Position numbers and translations under genes: made by a program | In this document: positions 32,752-42,201 of the stretch, piece after piece | Layout of the letters: each line of letters starts with the position of its first letter | How positions within the stretch are numbered: position 1 is the stretch's first letter | The notes under the pieces: model-generated | Databases searched by the model: none | The model's input: only the letters and a program-made list of their open reading frames with translations | Told to the model about the DNA's origin: nothing | NCBI GenBank assembly: GCA_016788635.1 | Contig: JAEUSU010000041.1 | Location: forward strand, 186,001-250,000 | From: Flavobacteriales bacterium | GTDB taxonomy: Bacteria; Bacteroidota; Bacteroidia; Flavobacteriales_F; PHOS-HE28 | DNA length: 64,000 bases | Direction of reading: 5' to 3'

Positions 32752-35007
32752 ATGAAAACCTTCCTTACAATGCCGGTCGCGTTCTGTCTTGGCACTGGAG
32801 CATTCGCCCAGCTGGCCATCGACCGCTACCTGACCGATCCGCTCACCTACACCACGGTCGTCAGTGCATCGAACCAGGTGAGCAACCCCCGCGACCTCGA
32901 CTTCAAGCCCAACACGCATGAACTCTGGGTGATGATGCGCGGCGGAAGCAACGGTGGCGACATGGTGATCGTGAATAATGCGGGGCTTCCGGGCCAGAGC
33001 TCCATCTATAAGAAGGACTCGCACAGTGGCCACTTCATGGTGCAGGCCAGCGCCATGGCTTTTTCGGAGAATGGGGAATGGGCGGCCGTGAGCGAGATCC
33101 AGAATACCGCTTCACCCACCAGCACCTTCATGGGTCCGGCACTGTGGACCGGCGACCGCGACATTTTCGCCACCGTGTTCCAGAACAACTGGGTGTCCGG
33201 CAAGCCGCTTGGAAGCCACCTGAGCATGCTGCATCAGAGCCCCTTCGCCATGGGTATCGCGGCCGATAGTGCCAAAGTGTATTGGGTGATGGACGGGCAC
33301 TTCGGCACCATCTGCCGGTACGACTTCGTGCTTGACCACAGCCCCGGCTACGACTACCATGGTACGGGCAAGATCTGGCGCTACGTGGATGTGCCCGTTT
33401 CACGCGTGCCCAACATCCCCAGCCACATGGTGCTGGACCGCGCGAACGGCTGGCTCTACTTCATTGATGGAGGTGCCAAGCAGGTGAAGCGCATGAACGT
33501 GAACAGTGGTTCCGAAACGGGCAACCTCACCGTGCCGCCCACCTCGAATGAGCCTTTGGCCAGTTACAAGAAGGTGGAAGGCGCCACCGTGGAGGTGATC
33601 GCCACCTGGGCCACCCAACCCAGTGGGATCGACTTTTCAGAGGGGCGCCTGGTCGTGAGCGACCATACCACCGGCGAGATCCGGATCTACGATGTGAGCG
33701 GTACACCGGCCCAGATCGGCACGATCAACACAGGCATGACCGGCATCATGGGCGTGAAGGTGGGGCCGGATGGCCGCATCTGGTACGTGCACAACACCGG
33801 CAACAAGGTGGTGCGCATCGATCCCCTGCCATTGGCCGATGACGCGGCCATTGTTGGCATCACTTCGCCGGTCGTCAAGACCTCGAAGCCGCATTTCTAC
33901 AGCATTAACGACCCGGTATGCTCCGGCTCCGTCACGCCGGTGGTCACCCTGGCGAACATGGGCGCCAATGTGCTCACGGATGTACAGATCTCCTATCAGG
34001 TCGATGGGAGCGGACCGGTCACGACCTATTCATGGTCAGGATCGCTCGCCACTGGAGCAAGCACCAGCGTCACCCTTCCCGTGGCCAGTTTCCCATCGGG
34101 CACACACCATTTTGTAGTGTGGACCTCGCAGCCCAATGGCGTGGCCGACATGAACGAACGGAACGACCTGACCGAGGGCATGTTCCGCTCCATTGATCCG
34201 GTGCTTTCCATCCCGTTCAGCGAGGGCTTCGATGCCGCCACCTTCCCTCCGTCCGGATGGAGTTACGTCCATTTCAACACCACCTGCTTCATGTCGCGCA
34301 ACGCGGCCGTCGGTGGCTTCGGGGCGAGCTCGGGTTGCCTGAAGATGGACAACTACTCGGGCGACATGGACATCGAGGGCCAGATCGACCATTTGATCAT
34401 GCCGCGTTTCGACCTGTCCAGTGCCCCCTTCGGCACCTCGCTCGATTTCAATGTGGCCTACCGCCAGTACAACAGCGCCAGTGTAGACCGGTTGATGGTG
34501 AAGGCCTCCACCGATTGCGGTGACACGTGGACGACGCTCTACGACAAACAGGGCAGCAACCTCTCCACCGGCACGCCCACCACGGGTGCTTTCACACCCA
34601 CGGCGGCACAATGGCGTGCGGAACAGGTGGACCTCACCACGGTGCTTGGTCAATCAGACGTGCTCTTCATGTTCCAGACGGTGAGCGACTACGGCAACAA
34701 TGTTTTCATCGACGACATCCTGATCGGGAATTCCGTGGGCATGGCCGATGCGGCGGTCTCATCCTTCTCCCTGTTCCCGAACCCCAACACCGGCGCCTTC
34801 AGCATCCGGGGGAGCACGGATGTCCAGGGACGCATGAACGTGCAGGTGGTGTCCGTTGATGGCCGGCTGGTGCAGGAGCGCATCTGGAACGCCGCACAAG
34901 GCGGCACCTTCGACATGGACCTGGGCAGCGTTGCCCTTGGCAGCTACACGGTGGTGATCACCGATGAGGCCGGTGCCATGTTCCGCATGCCGGTACTGGT
35001 GCATTGA
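32752..35007 (+). CDS. secreted beta-propeller protein with T9SS sorting domain
   Basis: Product of 751 residues. Signal peptide (TFLTMPVAFCLGTGAFAQ), then a propeller-like region (about 20-370) with units such as RDLDFKPNTHELWVMMRG and IMGVKVGPDGRIWYVH, a CARDB-like beta domain (PVCSGSVTPVVTLANMGANV), a jelly-roll-like region (about 480-660) and a T9SS type A C-terminal domain (FSLFPNPNTGAFSI). It should be exported to the cell surface; ligand or enzymatic activity is unknown. The start at 32752 gives the signal peptide directly; an earlier in-frame start at 32680 does not. Confidence 0.82.
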   Translation: MKTFLTMPVAFCLGTGAFAQLAIDRYLTDPLTYTTVVSASNQVSNPRDLDFKPNTHELWVMMRGGSNGGDMVIVNNAGLPGQSSIYKKDSHSGHFMVQASAMAFSENGEWAAVSEIQNTASPTSTFMGPALWTGDRDIFATVFQNNWVSGKPLGSHLSMLHQSPFAMGIAADSAKVYWVMDGHFGTICRYDFVLDHSPGYDYHGTGKIWRYVDVPVSRVPNIPSHMVLDRANGWLYFIDGGAKQVKRMNVNSGSETGNLTVPPTSNEPLASYKKVEGATVEVIATWATQPSGIDFSEGRLVVSDHTTGEIRIYDVSGTPAQIGTINTGMTGIMGVKVGPDGRIWYVHNTGNKVVRIDPLPLADDAAIVGITSPVVKTSKPHFYSINDPVCSGSVTPVVTLANMGANVLTDVQISYQVDGSGPVTTYSWSGSLATGASTSVTLPVASFPSGTHHFVVWTSQPNGVADMNERNDLTEGMFRSIDPVLSIPFSEGFDAATFPPSGWSYVHFNTTCFMSRNAAVGGFGASSGCLKMDNYSGDMDIEGQIDHLIMPRFDLSSAPFGTSLDFNVAYRQYNSASVDRLMVKASTDCGDTWTTLYDKQGSNLSTGTPTTGAFTPTAAQWRAEQVDLTTVLGQSDVLFMFQTVSDYGNNVFIDDILIGNSVGMADAAVSSFSLFPNPNTGAFSIRGSTDVQGRMNVQVVSVDGRLVQERIWNAAQGGTFDMDLGSVALGSYTVVITDEAGAMFRMPVLVH

Positions 35008-35089
35008 TCGGCCGCACTTGGCGTTGAAGGTCAGGCACCGTGCCCATGGATGGTGGGCGCGAAGGGGCCTTGCGCACGAGCTCCTGCGA

Positions 35090-35138
35090 TGATCGGTTTT
35101 CGGTGTAGTGACCGATCAGGTCTGAACAGCTACCTTGG
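35090..35138 (+). promoter_or_regulatory. inverted repeat and -7-like element upstream of second sulP gene
   Basis: TGATCGGT (35090-35097) pairs with ACCGATCA (35111-35118), and TACCTTGG (35131-35138) resembles a -7 element. The 251-base gap holds nothing else I recognise. The repeat could be an operator or the terminator of the preceding gene. Confidence 0.3.
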
Positions 35139-35258
35139 CCGCCGCTTTCAGTGGAGCTCCCCCGGTGATCCGGGGTCGAGGTGGTCCAACGGCCGGACCT
35201 CGTGATCGTTCAGCGGTCCGCACACCAGAGCCTTTCACGAACCCCTATTCGACGCCCC

Positions 35259-36788
35259 ATGCGCCAGTACATCCGTTTGTTCGACTTCAGCCAGAAGGTG
35301 GACTACCGCACCGAGGTCCTTGCTGGCCTCACGGTGGCCCTCGCCCTCATCCCTGAAGCCGTTGCGTTCGCATTGATCGCGGGCCTTTCTCCGCTCACCG
35401 GCTTGTATGCGGCATTCGTGGTGGGTCTCATTACCAGCATCTTCGGCGGCAGGCCGGGAATGATCAGCGGGGCCACCGGCGCCATCGCCGTGGTGATCGT
35501 GGCGCTGGCCGCGCGGCACGGGGTGGAGTATGTCTTCGCCACGGTGGTTCTCGCGGGCGTAATGCAAGTGCTGGCGGGAGTGCTGCGCTTGGGCAAGTTC
35601 ATCCGTTTAGTCCCGCACCCGGTGATGTTCGGCTTCGTCAACGGCCTGGCCATCGTGATCTTCATGGCGCAGCTCGCGCAATTCAAGACACCCGAAGGCG
35701 AGTGGCTCACCGGTACGCCGCTCTATATCATGCTCGGCTTCGTGCTGCTCACCATGGCCATCATCTGGGGCCTGCCCAAGCTCACGCGCGTGATCCCCGC
35801 ATCGCTGGTGGCCATCTTGGTGGTTGCGGGCATCATCATCGGCCTCAACATTGATACGCGCACCGTGGGCGACATCGCCAGCATCGGCGGTGGCTTCCCG
35901 CCCTTCCACATGCCGGCCATTCCGTTCACGTTGGAAACGCTCGCCATCATCCTGCCCTATGCGGCCATCGTTGCGGGCGTTGGGTTGATCGAGAGCCTGC
36001 TCACCCTGAACCTGCTCGACGAGATCACCAACACGCGCGGCCGAAGCAACAAGGAAGCGGTGGCGCAAGGTGCGGCCAACATCCTCAGTGGCGTGTTCAG
36101 CGGCATGGGTGGTTGCGCCATGATCGGGCAGAGCCTCATCAACGTGAGCAGCGGCGCGCGGGCCCGGCTCAGCGGCATCATCGCTGCGGTGATGCTGCTG
36201 GTCTTCGTCATGTTCGCCGCGCCGCTGATCGAGCAACTGCCCATGGCGGCGCTGGTGGGCGTGATGTTCATGGTGGCCATCGGCACCTTCGAGTGGGCCA
36301 GCCTGAGGACCTTCGGCCGCATGCCGCGCCACGATGTGTTCGTGATGCTGGTGGTGATGGCCATCACCGTGTTCTTCCACAACCTGGCCGTGGCCGTGCT
36401 GGCCGGGGTGATCATCAGCGCGCTGGTGTTCGCGTGGGAGAACGCCAAACGCATCCGTGCCCGCAAGTACGTGGACGGGCAAGGTGTGAAGCACTACGAG
36501 ATCTTCGGCCCGCTGTTCTTCGGCAGCGTGCAGGCCTTCAACGAGAAGTTCGACATCACCGGCGATCCCAACGAGGTGATCATCGACTTCGCCGAGAGCC
36601 GCGTGGTGGACATGAGCGGTATCGAGGCCCTCAACCGCCTCACCGAACGCTACCGGGAGGCAGGCAAGGAGGTGCACCTGCGCCACCTCAGCGCCGATTG
36701 CCGCCAGCTTTTGAAGAACGCCGAGGAGGTCATCGACGTGAACATCCTGGAGGACCCCAGCTACAAGGTGGTGCTGGATAGGATCTAG
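35259..36788 (+). CDS. SulP-family anion transporter with STAS domain
   Basis: Product of 509 residues from [20 protein letters not shown]. The membrane part carries [20 protein letters not shown] and [17 protein letters not shown]; the C-terminal STAS domain reads [20 protein letters not shown] and [18 protein letters not shown]. The family moves sulfate, bicarbonate, molybdate or related anions; nothing here fixes the substrate. It is a different subgroup from the SulP at 19440, with no DAB genes nearby. Confidence 0.92.
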   Translation: MRQYIRLFDFSQKVDYRTEVLAGLTVALALIPEAVAFALIAGLSPLTGLYAAFVVGLITSIFGGRPGMISGATGAIAVVIVALAARHGVEYVFATVVLAGVMQVLAGVLRLGKFIRLVPHPVMFGFVNGLAIVIFMAQLAQFKTPEGEWLTGTPLYIMLGFVLLTMAIIWGLPKLTRVIPASLVAILVVAGIIIGLNIDTRTVGDIASIGGGFPPFHMPAIPFTLETLAIILPYAAIVAGVGLIESLLTLNLLDEITNTRGRSNKEAVAQGAANILSGVFSGMGGCAMIGQSLINVSSGARARLSGIIAAVMLLVFVMFAAPLIEQLPMAALVGVMFMVAIGTFEWASLRTFGRMPRHDVFVMLVVMAITVFFHNLAVAVLAGVIISALVFAWENAKRIRARKYVDGQGVKHYEIFGPLFFGSVQAFNEKFDITGDPNEVIIDFAESRVVDMSGIEALNRLTERYREAGKEVHLRHLSADCRQLLKNAEEVIDVNILEDPSYKVVLDRI

Positions 36789-36792
36789 TTCC

Positions 36793-36952
36793 GATCGGAT
36801 GATCAGATGATCGGCAGAGCCTCGACGGTATGAGCACCATCCAGCGCATGGTCATGGGATCCGATTTGGTTTGTCGCTCGACAGCGTGCAATGGTGGGCA
36901 TCAGCACTTCCTGGGCGCGTGTTCAACTATCTGATCGTCTGATCGTCCGATC
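36793..36952. repeat. imperfect inverted repeat downstream of sulP
   Basis: A 20-base arm at 36793-36812 (GATCGGATGATCAGATGATC) is matched in inverse orientation at 36933-36952 with 18 of 20 positions. The right arm reaches the stop of the DksA-like gene. Probably a dispersed GATC-rich intergenic repeat. Confidence 0.5.
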
Positions 36953-37274
36953 ACGATGCACAGCGCACGCAATGCACGCTCTGCGGCATCAGGATCAGCC
37001 GTTGCATGGGGATCGCCGCCCCGCACTTCTTGCACAGCCCGTAGCCGGGTTCGTCCATGTGCTGCCGCATGCGCTCCAATTGGGCCAGTTTCTCCTCGGC
37101 CTTGCGCAGCGCCGCATCGTTGATCGCCTTGTTGTTGATGGCGTCCATGCGGGAGATCCGGCCGATGGCCTCGTCGGGCGCCACCGGAGCGGTGAGCTCG
37201 CGCAGCGCTGTGATGGAGGTGCGCGTCTTCTCCAACTCGTTGTCCAGCGCGGCCTTGAAGGCGGAGGTGTCCAT
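36951..37274 (-). CDS. DksA/TraR-type zinc-finger protein
   Basis: Product of 107 residues: a helical N-terminal coiled-coil region (LEKTRTSITALRELTAPV, RKAEEKLAQLERMRQHMDE) followed by a C4 zinc finger (CKKCGAAIPMQRL, then CVRC). DksA-like proteins bind RNA polymerase through the secondary channel and tune transcription, often with ppGpp. At 107 residues it is shorter than E. coli DksA but typical of Bacteroidota TraR/DksA proteins. Divergent from the molybdopterin-fold gene. Confidence 0.88.
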   Translation of the reverse strand: MDTSAFKAALDNELEKTRTSITALRELTAPVAPDEAIGRISRMDAINNKAINDAALRKAEEKLAQLERMRQHMDEPGYGLCKKCGAAIPMQRLILMPQSVHCVRCAS

Positions 37275-37316
37275 GGCGTGAAGGTATCGAAGGATCGAAG
37301 CGCTTTCTTTGTGGTC

Positions 37317-37796
37317 ATGCGCCCATTGCTCCTTGCACTGGTCCTTGTGGTCATCGCCCGGGTGCAGGCCCAGGACGCGGGTCCCATCCTTACCATCCGC
37401 TTCGGCACGTGCGACACCACGCTCAATGCCCGTGTGCTATCCACCCTGCCTGTCCATAGTGCGCATGTGGAGAACCGTGATGGCGAGAAGCACACGTACA
37501 GCGGCCCGTACGTGATCGACGTGCTCCAGGCGGGCTGTCCGGGCTTGTCCCGAGCAGACAAACGCGATCGTGTGGGTTTTGTCGTGCGTGCCACATCCGC
37601 CGACGGCTACCGCGCGGCCGTGGCGCTGATGGAGGCGGACACCACCTTCAGCCCGGCACCTGCGATCCTCGCGCTTACCATGGATGGGAGGCCGCTCGAT
37701 GCCCGTGAAGGCCCGGTGAAGCTTATCGTGCCCGGCGACATGCGGCATGCCCGGCATGTGCGTGGGGTGAGCGTGCTGGAGGTGGTGGCACCTTAG
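37317..37796 (+). CDS. small secreted molybdopterin-fold (SUOX-like) protein
   Basis: Product of 159 residues with a signal peptide (LLLALVLVVIARVQAQ). The body resembles the oxidoreductase molybdopterin-binding fold: YSGPYVIDVLQAGCPGLS, VGFVVRATSADGYRAAVAL, and the terminal GPVKLIVPGDMRHARHVRGV. It is much shorter than true sulfite oxidases and lacks the dimerisation domain; whether it binds a cofactor is uncertain. The start at 37317 is the one giving the signal peptide. Confidence 0.65.
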   Translation: MRPLLLALVLVVIARVQAQDAGPILTIRFGTCDTTLNARVLSTLPVHSAHVENRDGEKHTYSGPYVIDVLQAGCPGLSRADKRDRVGFVVRATSADGYRAAVALMEADTTFSPAPAILALTMDGRPLDAREGPVKLIVPGDMRHARHVRGVSVLEVVAP

Positions 37797-37817
37797 GATC
37801 GCGCACCTTCGTACGAC

Positions 37818-39017
37818 ATGTCACGCCCGCGCGTCATCACCCGCACCGTCTGGGTCCTCTCGCTCATCAGCCTGTGCACCGACACGGCCAGCGAGATGCT
37901 CTACCCCGTGCTGCCGCTCTACCTGAAGGAGATCGGTTTCGGCGTGCTGCTCATCGGCGTGTTGGAAGGTGTGGCCGAAGCGACCGCAGGTTTGAGCAAG
38001 GGCTACTTCGGCATGCGCAGCGATCGGCTCGGTAGACGCGCGCCCTTCGTGCAATGGGGCTATGCGCTCAGTGCCATCAGCAAGCCCATGATGGCGGTGA
38101 TGGTGGCGCCGCTGTGGATCTTCTTCGCCCGCACGCTCGATCGGCTGGGCAAGGGCATCCGCACCGGCGCGCGCGATGCGCTGCTCAACGATGAAGCAAC
38201 ACCGGAGACCAAGGGCCGCGTGTTCGGCTTCCACCGCAGCATGGACACACTAGGCGCTGTGATCGGCCCTTCGCTGGCGCTGCTCTACCTCTGGTGGCGC
38301 CCCGGCGATTACGTGCCGCTCTTCTTCATTGCCTTCGGTCCGGGCGTGGTCGCGGTGCTGCTCTCCTTGCTGCTGAAGGAGAGCACACACACGGTGAAGG
38401 CTCCAGCGAAGCCCTTCTACTTCTTCGCCTTCCTGCGCTATTGGAAGGTGAGCCCCATGGCCTACCGCAGGCTCACCACCGGCCTCTTGCTCTTCGCGCT
38501 CTTCAACAGCAGCGATGTGTTCCTGCTGCTCGGTGCCAGGAACGCGGGCCTCAGCGACACCGGTACCATCGGCGTGTACATCGGCTACAACCTGGTGTAC
38601 GCGCTGTTCGCCTTCCCGCTGGGGGCGCTGGCGGACCGCATCGGTCTGAAGCGCGTGTTCCTGCTCGGCCTGCTCCTCTTCGCGGCGGTGTACTTCGGCA
38701 TGGCGGCCGGGCAGGGCCTGGCCGTGATCGCCGCGCTCTTTGTCGTTTACGGCCTCTACGCCGCCGCCACCGAGGGCATCGCCAAGGCGTGGATCGGGAG
38801 CATCGTACCGCGCACCGAAACCGCCACGGCCATCGGCACCTACGCGGGCCTGCAAAGCATCGCCGCGCTCTTCGCCAGCGCCTTCGCAGGTTGGCTGTGG
38901 TTCGCCTTCGGGCCGGCGGTGACTTTCTTGGTGACCGGTACGGTGGCGGTCGCGGTGCTCGTGTACCTGCTCGTCACGGTGACTGATCCAATTGATGCTC
39001 GACCCGCTCAGGTATAG
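37818..39017 (+). CDS. MFS transporter
   Basis: Product of 399 residues with 11-12 hydrophobic helices. MFS motif A is visible between helices 2 and 3 as GMRSDRLGRRAPFV and in the second half as GALADRIGLKRVF. The first helix region LISLCTDTASEMLYPVLPLYL is typical of a drug/metal efflux-like subgroup. Substrate unknown. It is convergent with acr3 and overlaps it by ten bases, so a link with arsenic export is possible but unproven. A cACCTTCG -7-like element lies six bases before the ATG. Confidence 0.88.
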   Translation: MSRPRVITRTVWVLSLISLCTDTASEMLYPVLPLYLKEIGFGVLLIGVLEGVAEATAGLSKGYFGMRSDRLGRRAPFVQWGYALSAISKPMMAVMVAPLWIFFARTLDRLGKGIRTGARDALLNDEATPETKGRVFGFHRSMDTLGAVIGPSLALLYLWWRPGDYVPLFFIAFGPGVVAVLLSLLLKESTHTVKAPAKPFYFFAFLRYWKVSPMAYRRLTTGLLLFALFNSSDVFLLLGARNAGLSDTGTIGVYIGYNLVYALFAFPLGALADRIGLKRVFLLGLLLFAAVYFGMAAGQGLAVIAALFVVYGLYAAATEGIAKAWIGSIVPRTETATAIGTYAGLQSIAALFASAFAGWLWFAFGPAVTFLVTGTVAVAVLVYLLVTVTDPIDARPAQV

Positions 39018-40075
39018 TGCCAACGCCTGGATATCCTTACCAGATGCAGCATGATGGGCACTTCGATCAGCACGCCCACCACAGTCACCAATGCCGCGCC
39101 GCTGTTCAGGCCGAAGAGCGCGATGGCCACGGCAACGGAAAGCTCGAAGAAGTTGCTGGCGCCGATCATGCTGGCCGGCGCACAGGTGCGGTAGGGGAGC
39201 TTCAGCCAGCGACCGCCTTTCCAACTGAGGAAAAAGATGAAGTAGGTCTGCAGCGCGAGCGGGATGGCGATGAGCAGGATGTCGTACGGGTTGGCCAGGA
39301 TCTTCTCGCCTTGGAAGGCGAAGAGCAGGATCAGCGTGAGCAGCAGTGCGGCGATGGAGAGTGGCTTCAACTTCGGCAGGAACTGCGTCTTGAACCATGC
39401 TTCGCCCTTGGCATGCATGAGCCAGCGGTGCGTGAGGTAACCCGCCACGAGCGGGATCACCACGAAGACAAGGACCGAGGTGACGAGCACACCCCATGGG
39501 ATGGCGATGCCGGTGATGCCCAGCAGCAATTGCACGATCGGGATGAAGAGCACGAGCAGGATCAGGTCGTTCACGCTCACCTGCACCAGGGTGTAGTTGG
39601 GATCGCCGCCGCTGAGGTAGCTCCACACGAATACCATGGCCGTGCAGGGTGCAGCGCCCAGCAGGATGGCTCCGGCGATGTACTCGTTCGCTAACTCCGG
39701 CGTGATCCAAGCGACGTATAGCTTGCTGAAGAAGATCCACGCGAAAAAGGCCATGGTGAAGGGCTTGATGAGCCAGTTCACCACCACGGTGAGGCCAAGC
39801 CCCTTCAGCTGCGGACCGACTGCGCCTTCGCGAAGCCTTCGGCGAAGCAAGGTGCGCCGCACGCTGTCGAAATCCACCTGCACCATCATGGGGTAGATCA
39901 TCAGCCAGATGAGGAAGGCCACCGGGATGTTCACCGTATTGATCTCCAGGTCGGCGATCACCTGCATGCCGCTGCCCGCAACCTTGCCCAATGCAATGCC
40001 AGCCGCAATGCACAGCAGCACCCAGGCGGTGAGGTACTTCTCGAAGAAGCCGATGGTGGGTTGGGAGTTGCTCAT
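39008..40075 (-). CDS. acr3: ACR3-family arsenite efflux permease
   Basis: Product of 355 residues with about ten helices. GAAPCTAMVFVWSYLSGGDP contains the conserved cysteine in a membrane helix needed for arsenite export, and LVQVSVNDLILLVLFIPIV follows as in other ACR3 proteins. It pumps As(III) out using the proton gradient. Last gene of the minus-strand arsenic operon, separated from the arsC-like gene by 109 bases that hold a long inverted repeat. Confidence 0.93.
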   Translation of the reverse strand: MSNSQPTIGFFEKYLTAWVLLCIAAGIALGKVAGSGMQVIADLEINTVNIPVAFLIWLMIYPMMVQVDFDSVRRTLLRRRLREGAVGPQLKGLGLTVVVNWLIKPFTMAFFAWIFFSKLYVAWITPELANEYIAGAILLGAAPCTAMVFVWSYLSGGDPNYTLVQVSVNDLILLVLFIPIVQLLLGITGIAIPWGVLVTSVLVFVVIPLVAGYLTHRWLMHAKGEAWFKTQFLPKLKPLSIAALLLTLILLFAFQGEKILANPYDILLIAIPLALQTYFIFFLSWKGGRWLKLPYRTCAPASMIGASNFFELSVAVAIALFGLNSGAALVTVVGVLIEVPIMLHLVRISRRWHYT

Positions 40076-40098
40076 TGGGCTGTCTGGTCACTCAATAT

Positions 40099-40169
40099 AG
40101 AGGCACAGAGGACACAGAGCGCTCGTGTTGCAGTTACGATCGAACCTTCTCTGTGTCCTCTGTGCCTCT
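40099..40169. repeat. 21-base perfect inverted repeat in the ars operon
   Basis: Arms at 40099-40119 and 40149-40169 (the right one starts CTCTGTGTCCTCTG) with 29 bases between. Located between the arsC-like and acr3 genes. CTCTGTGTCC-type sequences recur between genes of many environmental bacteria, so this looks like a dispersed element that may also act as an mRNA stem-loop. Confidence 0.75.
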
Positions 40170-40184
40170 GTGGTGAAGCATACA

Positions 40185-40865
40185 TCACGTCACCTGTTGC
40201 ATCACGTAGAACATCTCCGCCGCGATCTGCAAACAACGCTCATCGTAGCGAGCGGTTTCCTCGGGGGTGCCATCGGCTTCCTTGGGGTCGTTGTACGGCA
40301 GGCTGATGCGGTCCAGCGCCCCGAATACGATGGGGCAATCCTTGTCGGCCTCGGAGCAGGTCATCACCGCGGAGAAGACTTTGGATGGGTTCGCGGGGTC
40401 GTCATATTTCTTGCTCCAGCAGCGCTCTGCGACATGGTGCTCCGTGAACGACACTTCGTACACCGGGTTCTTCCCTTCGGGCTTCATCACCTTGAATCCC
40501 GCGCGTTCTATCGCAGCAACAGCGCGTGGGTTGAAGGCCGTGGCTTCAGTACCGCCGCTGTAGGTGCGCACATGGTCCAGGCCGAAGCGCCACGCGGCAG
40601 TGGCCGCCCAGACCTGGCTCAGGTGGCTGCGCCTGCTGTTGTGCGTGCAGATGAAAGTGAGGTCGGCGGTCTTGCTTTCCGCCTTGCGTTCCTTCACGAA
40701 GGCAGCGATCAGGTTCAGGCTCTCCTTACGTTCAGCGGGAATGGTGTTCATGGCGGGCAGCGCGCGATCGCTCACGTAGCGCTGCAAGTCGGGATGAAGG
40801 GTGCGGTCCACGGGCTTAATGGGTTCGTTCGTAAAGGCCATCAGCAGAATGGGCAATAGCAGCAT
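40185..40865 (-). CDS. arsenate reductase-like low-molecular-weight tyrosine phosphatase family protein
   Basis: Product of up to 226 residues. FICTHNSRRSHLSQVWA is the C-x-x-x-N-S-x-x-S phosphate-binding loop of the LMW-PTP/ArsC fold. Additional cysteines in ERCWSKK and VMTCSEADKDCP are candidates for the disulfide relay of thioredoxin-coupled arsenate reductases. The N-terminal MLLLPILLMAF may be a short signal-like extension; an internal ATG at 40841 would remove it. In the operon arsR-arsM-this gene-acr3 it should reduce As(V) to As(III). Confidence 0.83.
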   Translation of the reverse strand: MLLLPILLMAFTNEPIKPVDRTLHPDLQRYVSDRALPAMNTIPAERKESLNLIAAFVKERKAESKTADLTFICTHNSRRSHLSQVWAATAAWRFGLDHVRTYSGGTEATAFNPRAVAAIERAGFKVMKPEGKNPVYEVSFTEHHVAERCWSKKYDDPANPSKVFSAVMTCSEADKDCPIVFGALDRISLPYNDPKEADGTPEETARYDERCLQIAAEMFYVMQQVT

Positions 40866-40878
40866 GGCGGTGGAAGTT

Positions 40879-41748
40879 TCAGCAGCAATTGCTGCCGCTT
40901 CCGCAGCACGCGGCTTTCAATTCGGCTTTCTCCGCTTTCACGCCCGGCTTGCTGGCGCTCACCGTGATGCTGAAGATCCCCACACCACTGTTCTTGAAGG
41001 CGCTGAGTTGCTCTTCGTTCAGGTAGTTCGCAAGGATGTCATCCGGGACGATGATCGGCTTGCGCTTCTGCACGCTGACCTGCTCGAAACCGAGCTCGTG
41101 GATGATGCCGAGGTAGTCGCTCTCTTGCAACGCGCCGCTCACGCACCCAGCGTACATCTCGGCCGCCTTGGCAAGGTTGGCGGGCAGTTCGCCACGCAGC
41201 ACCACATCGCTGATGCTGAAGTGGCCACCGGGCTTCAGCACGCGCAGCACTTCGCTGAAGGCCTTGCGCTTGTCGGGCACCAGGTTCAGCACACAGTTGC
41301 TCACCACCACGTCCACGATGTTGCTCGTGAGCGGCAGCGCTTCGATGTCGCCTTGCCGGAACTCCACGTTCTGGTAACCGAGCTTCTTCGCGTTCTCCTT
41401 CGCCTTCGCGATCATCTCCGGGGTGAAGTCCACGCCGATCACGCGGCCATCTTCTCCGGTCTCATGGCGCGCCACGAAGCAGTCGTTTCCTGCACCACTG
41501 CCGAGATCGAGCACCGTATCTCCTTTCTTGATCCCCGCGAATTCTGTGGGCAGTCCGCAGCCGAGGCTGAGGTCAGCGTCAGGGTTGTACCCCTTCAGTT
41601 TCGAGTAGTCGTCGCTGAAGATGGTATAGGTGTCCGTGGAGCATCCGCCCGCGCCGCAGCAGCTGCTGGCGTTGGTGGCCTTGTCCTGGTTGGCGATCTC
41701 CGCGTACTTGGCGCGGACCATGTCCTTGGTGGCTTGTGGGTTGTTCAT
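40879..41748 (-). CDS. arsM: arsenite S-adenosylmethionine methyltransferase ArsM
   Basis: Product of 289 residues from MNNPQATKDM; a GTG four codons upstream is also in frame. The SAM-binding motif is VLDLGSGAGNDCFVA. The three arsenic-binding cysteines of ArsM are recognisable: LSLGCGLPTE, VVSNCVLNLVPD and YAGCVSGAL. The N-terminus (ASSCCGAGGCS) and the C-terminus (ACCGSGSNCC) are cysteine-rich, as in many bacterial ArsM. It methylates As(III) to volatile or less retained species. Confidence 0.93.
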   Translation of the reverse strand: MNNPQATKDMVRAKYAEIANQDKATNASSCCGAGGCSTDTYTIFSDDYSKLKGYNPDADLSLGCGLPTEFAGIKKGDTVLDLGSGAGNDCFVARHETGEDGRVIGVDFTPEMIAKAKENAKKLGYQNVEFRQGDIEALPLTSNIVDVVVSNCVLNLVPDKRKAFSEVLRVLKPGGHFSISDVVLRGELPANLAKAAEMYAGCVSGALQESDYLGIIHELGFEQVSVQKRKPIIVPDDILANYLNEEQLSAFKNSGVGIFSITVSASKPGVKAEKAELKAACCGSGSNCC

Positions 41749-41758
41749 GGCAGTTGTC

Positions 41759-41779
41759 ACTCCGGGCTTGACCCGGAGT
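41759..41779. repeat. small palindromic stem between arsR and arsM
   Basis: ACTCCGGG / CCCGGAGT with a CTTGA loop. Palindromes with a GGGCTTGACCC core are widespread between bacterial genes. Here it lies in the transcript between arsR and arsM. Confidence 0.55.
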
Positions 41780-41789
41780 CGCGCTGTTG

Positions 41790-42119
41790 TTAACAGCAGG
41801 TGGCAATGGGTTTGTACGAGGCGAAGAGCTTCTCAAAGGCGATCTGCACCTTCGCCCAGGCCTTCGGTTCGATGCAATAGCACACACTGGTGCCTTCCAC
41901 CGTGCCGGTGATCAGGCCGATATCCTTCAACTCGCGTAGGTGCTGGCTGATGGTGGCCTGGGCCAGGCCCAGCTCATCCACCAGGCTGCCGCATACGCAG
42001 GCGTTCTGCTTCAGCAGGTACTGAAGAATGGCGATGCGCGCCGGATGGCCCAGCACCTTGGCCCACGTGGCCAGCTGGTTCTGTTGCGCGGTGAAGAGAT
42101 CGGTCTTGGTGACACCCAT
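41790..42119 (-). CDS. arsR: ArsR-family metalloregulator
   Basis: Product of 109 residues. A winged helix (VLGHPARIAILQYLLKQ, then LAQATISQHLRELKDIGLI) carries a C-x-C pair in NACVCGSLVDELG, the ArsR metal site at the start of the recognition region. It ends ATCC, adding another cysteine pair. It represses the operon until As(III) binds. The start MGVTKTD at 42119 was chosen because the upstream extension runs through the operator palindrome. Confidence 0.92.
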   Translation of the reverse strand: MGVTKTDLFTAQQNQLATWAKVLGHPARIAILQYLLKQNACVCGSLVDELGLAQATISQHLRELKDIGLITGTVEGTSVCYCIEPKAWAKVQIAFEKLFASYKPIATCC

Positions 42120-42144
42120 GGTCTTGGCTTGTAGATCGCAATAA

Positions 42145-42168
42145 TACGATGATAAATTGACCATCGTA
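42145..42168 (-). promoter_or_regulatory. putative ArsR operator
   Basis: TACGATG (42145-42151) and CATCGTA (42162-42168) form a 7-base perfect inverted repeat with a 10-base centre in an AT-rich patch, 25 bases upstream of the arsR ATG. A further ACGATG half-site is at 42173-42178. Confidence 0.6.
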
Positions 42169-42201
42169 ACATAACGATGAAGATTTAACACTTGGAACGG
42201 G

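Noticed and set aside
36793-36952. Attachment site or transposon end
   Set aside because: The repeats are imperfect, GATC-rich and not accompanied by a recombinase gene or target duplication.
40185-40865. Ordinary tyrosine phosphatase unrelated to arsenic
   Set aside because: Position between arsM and acr3 in an arsR-led operon favours arsenate reductase, though activity is unproven.
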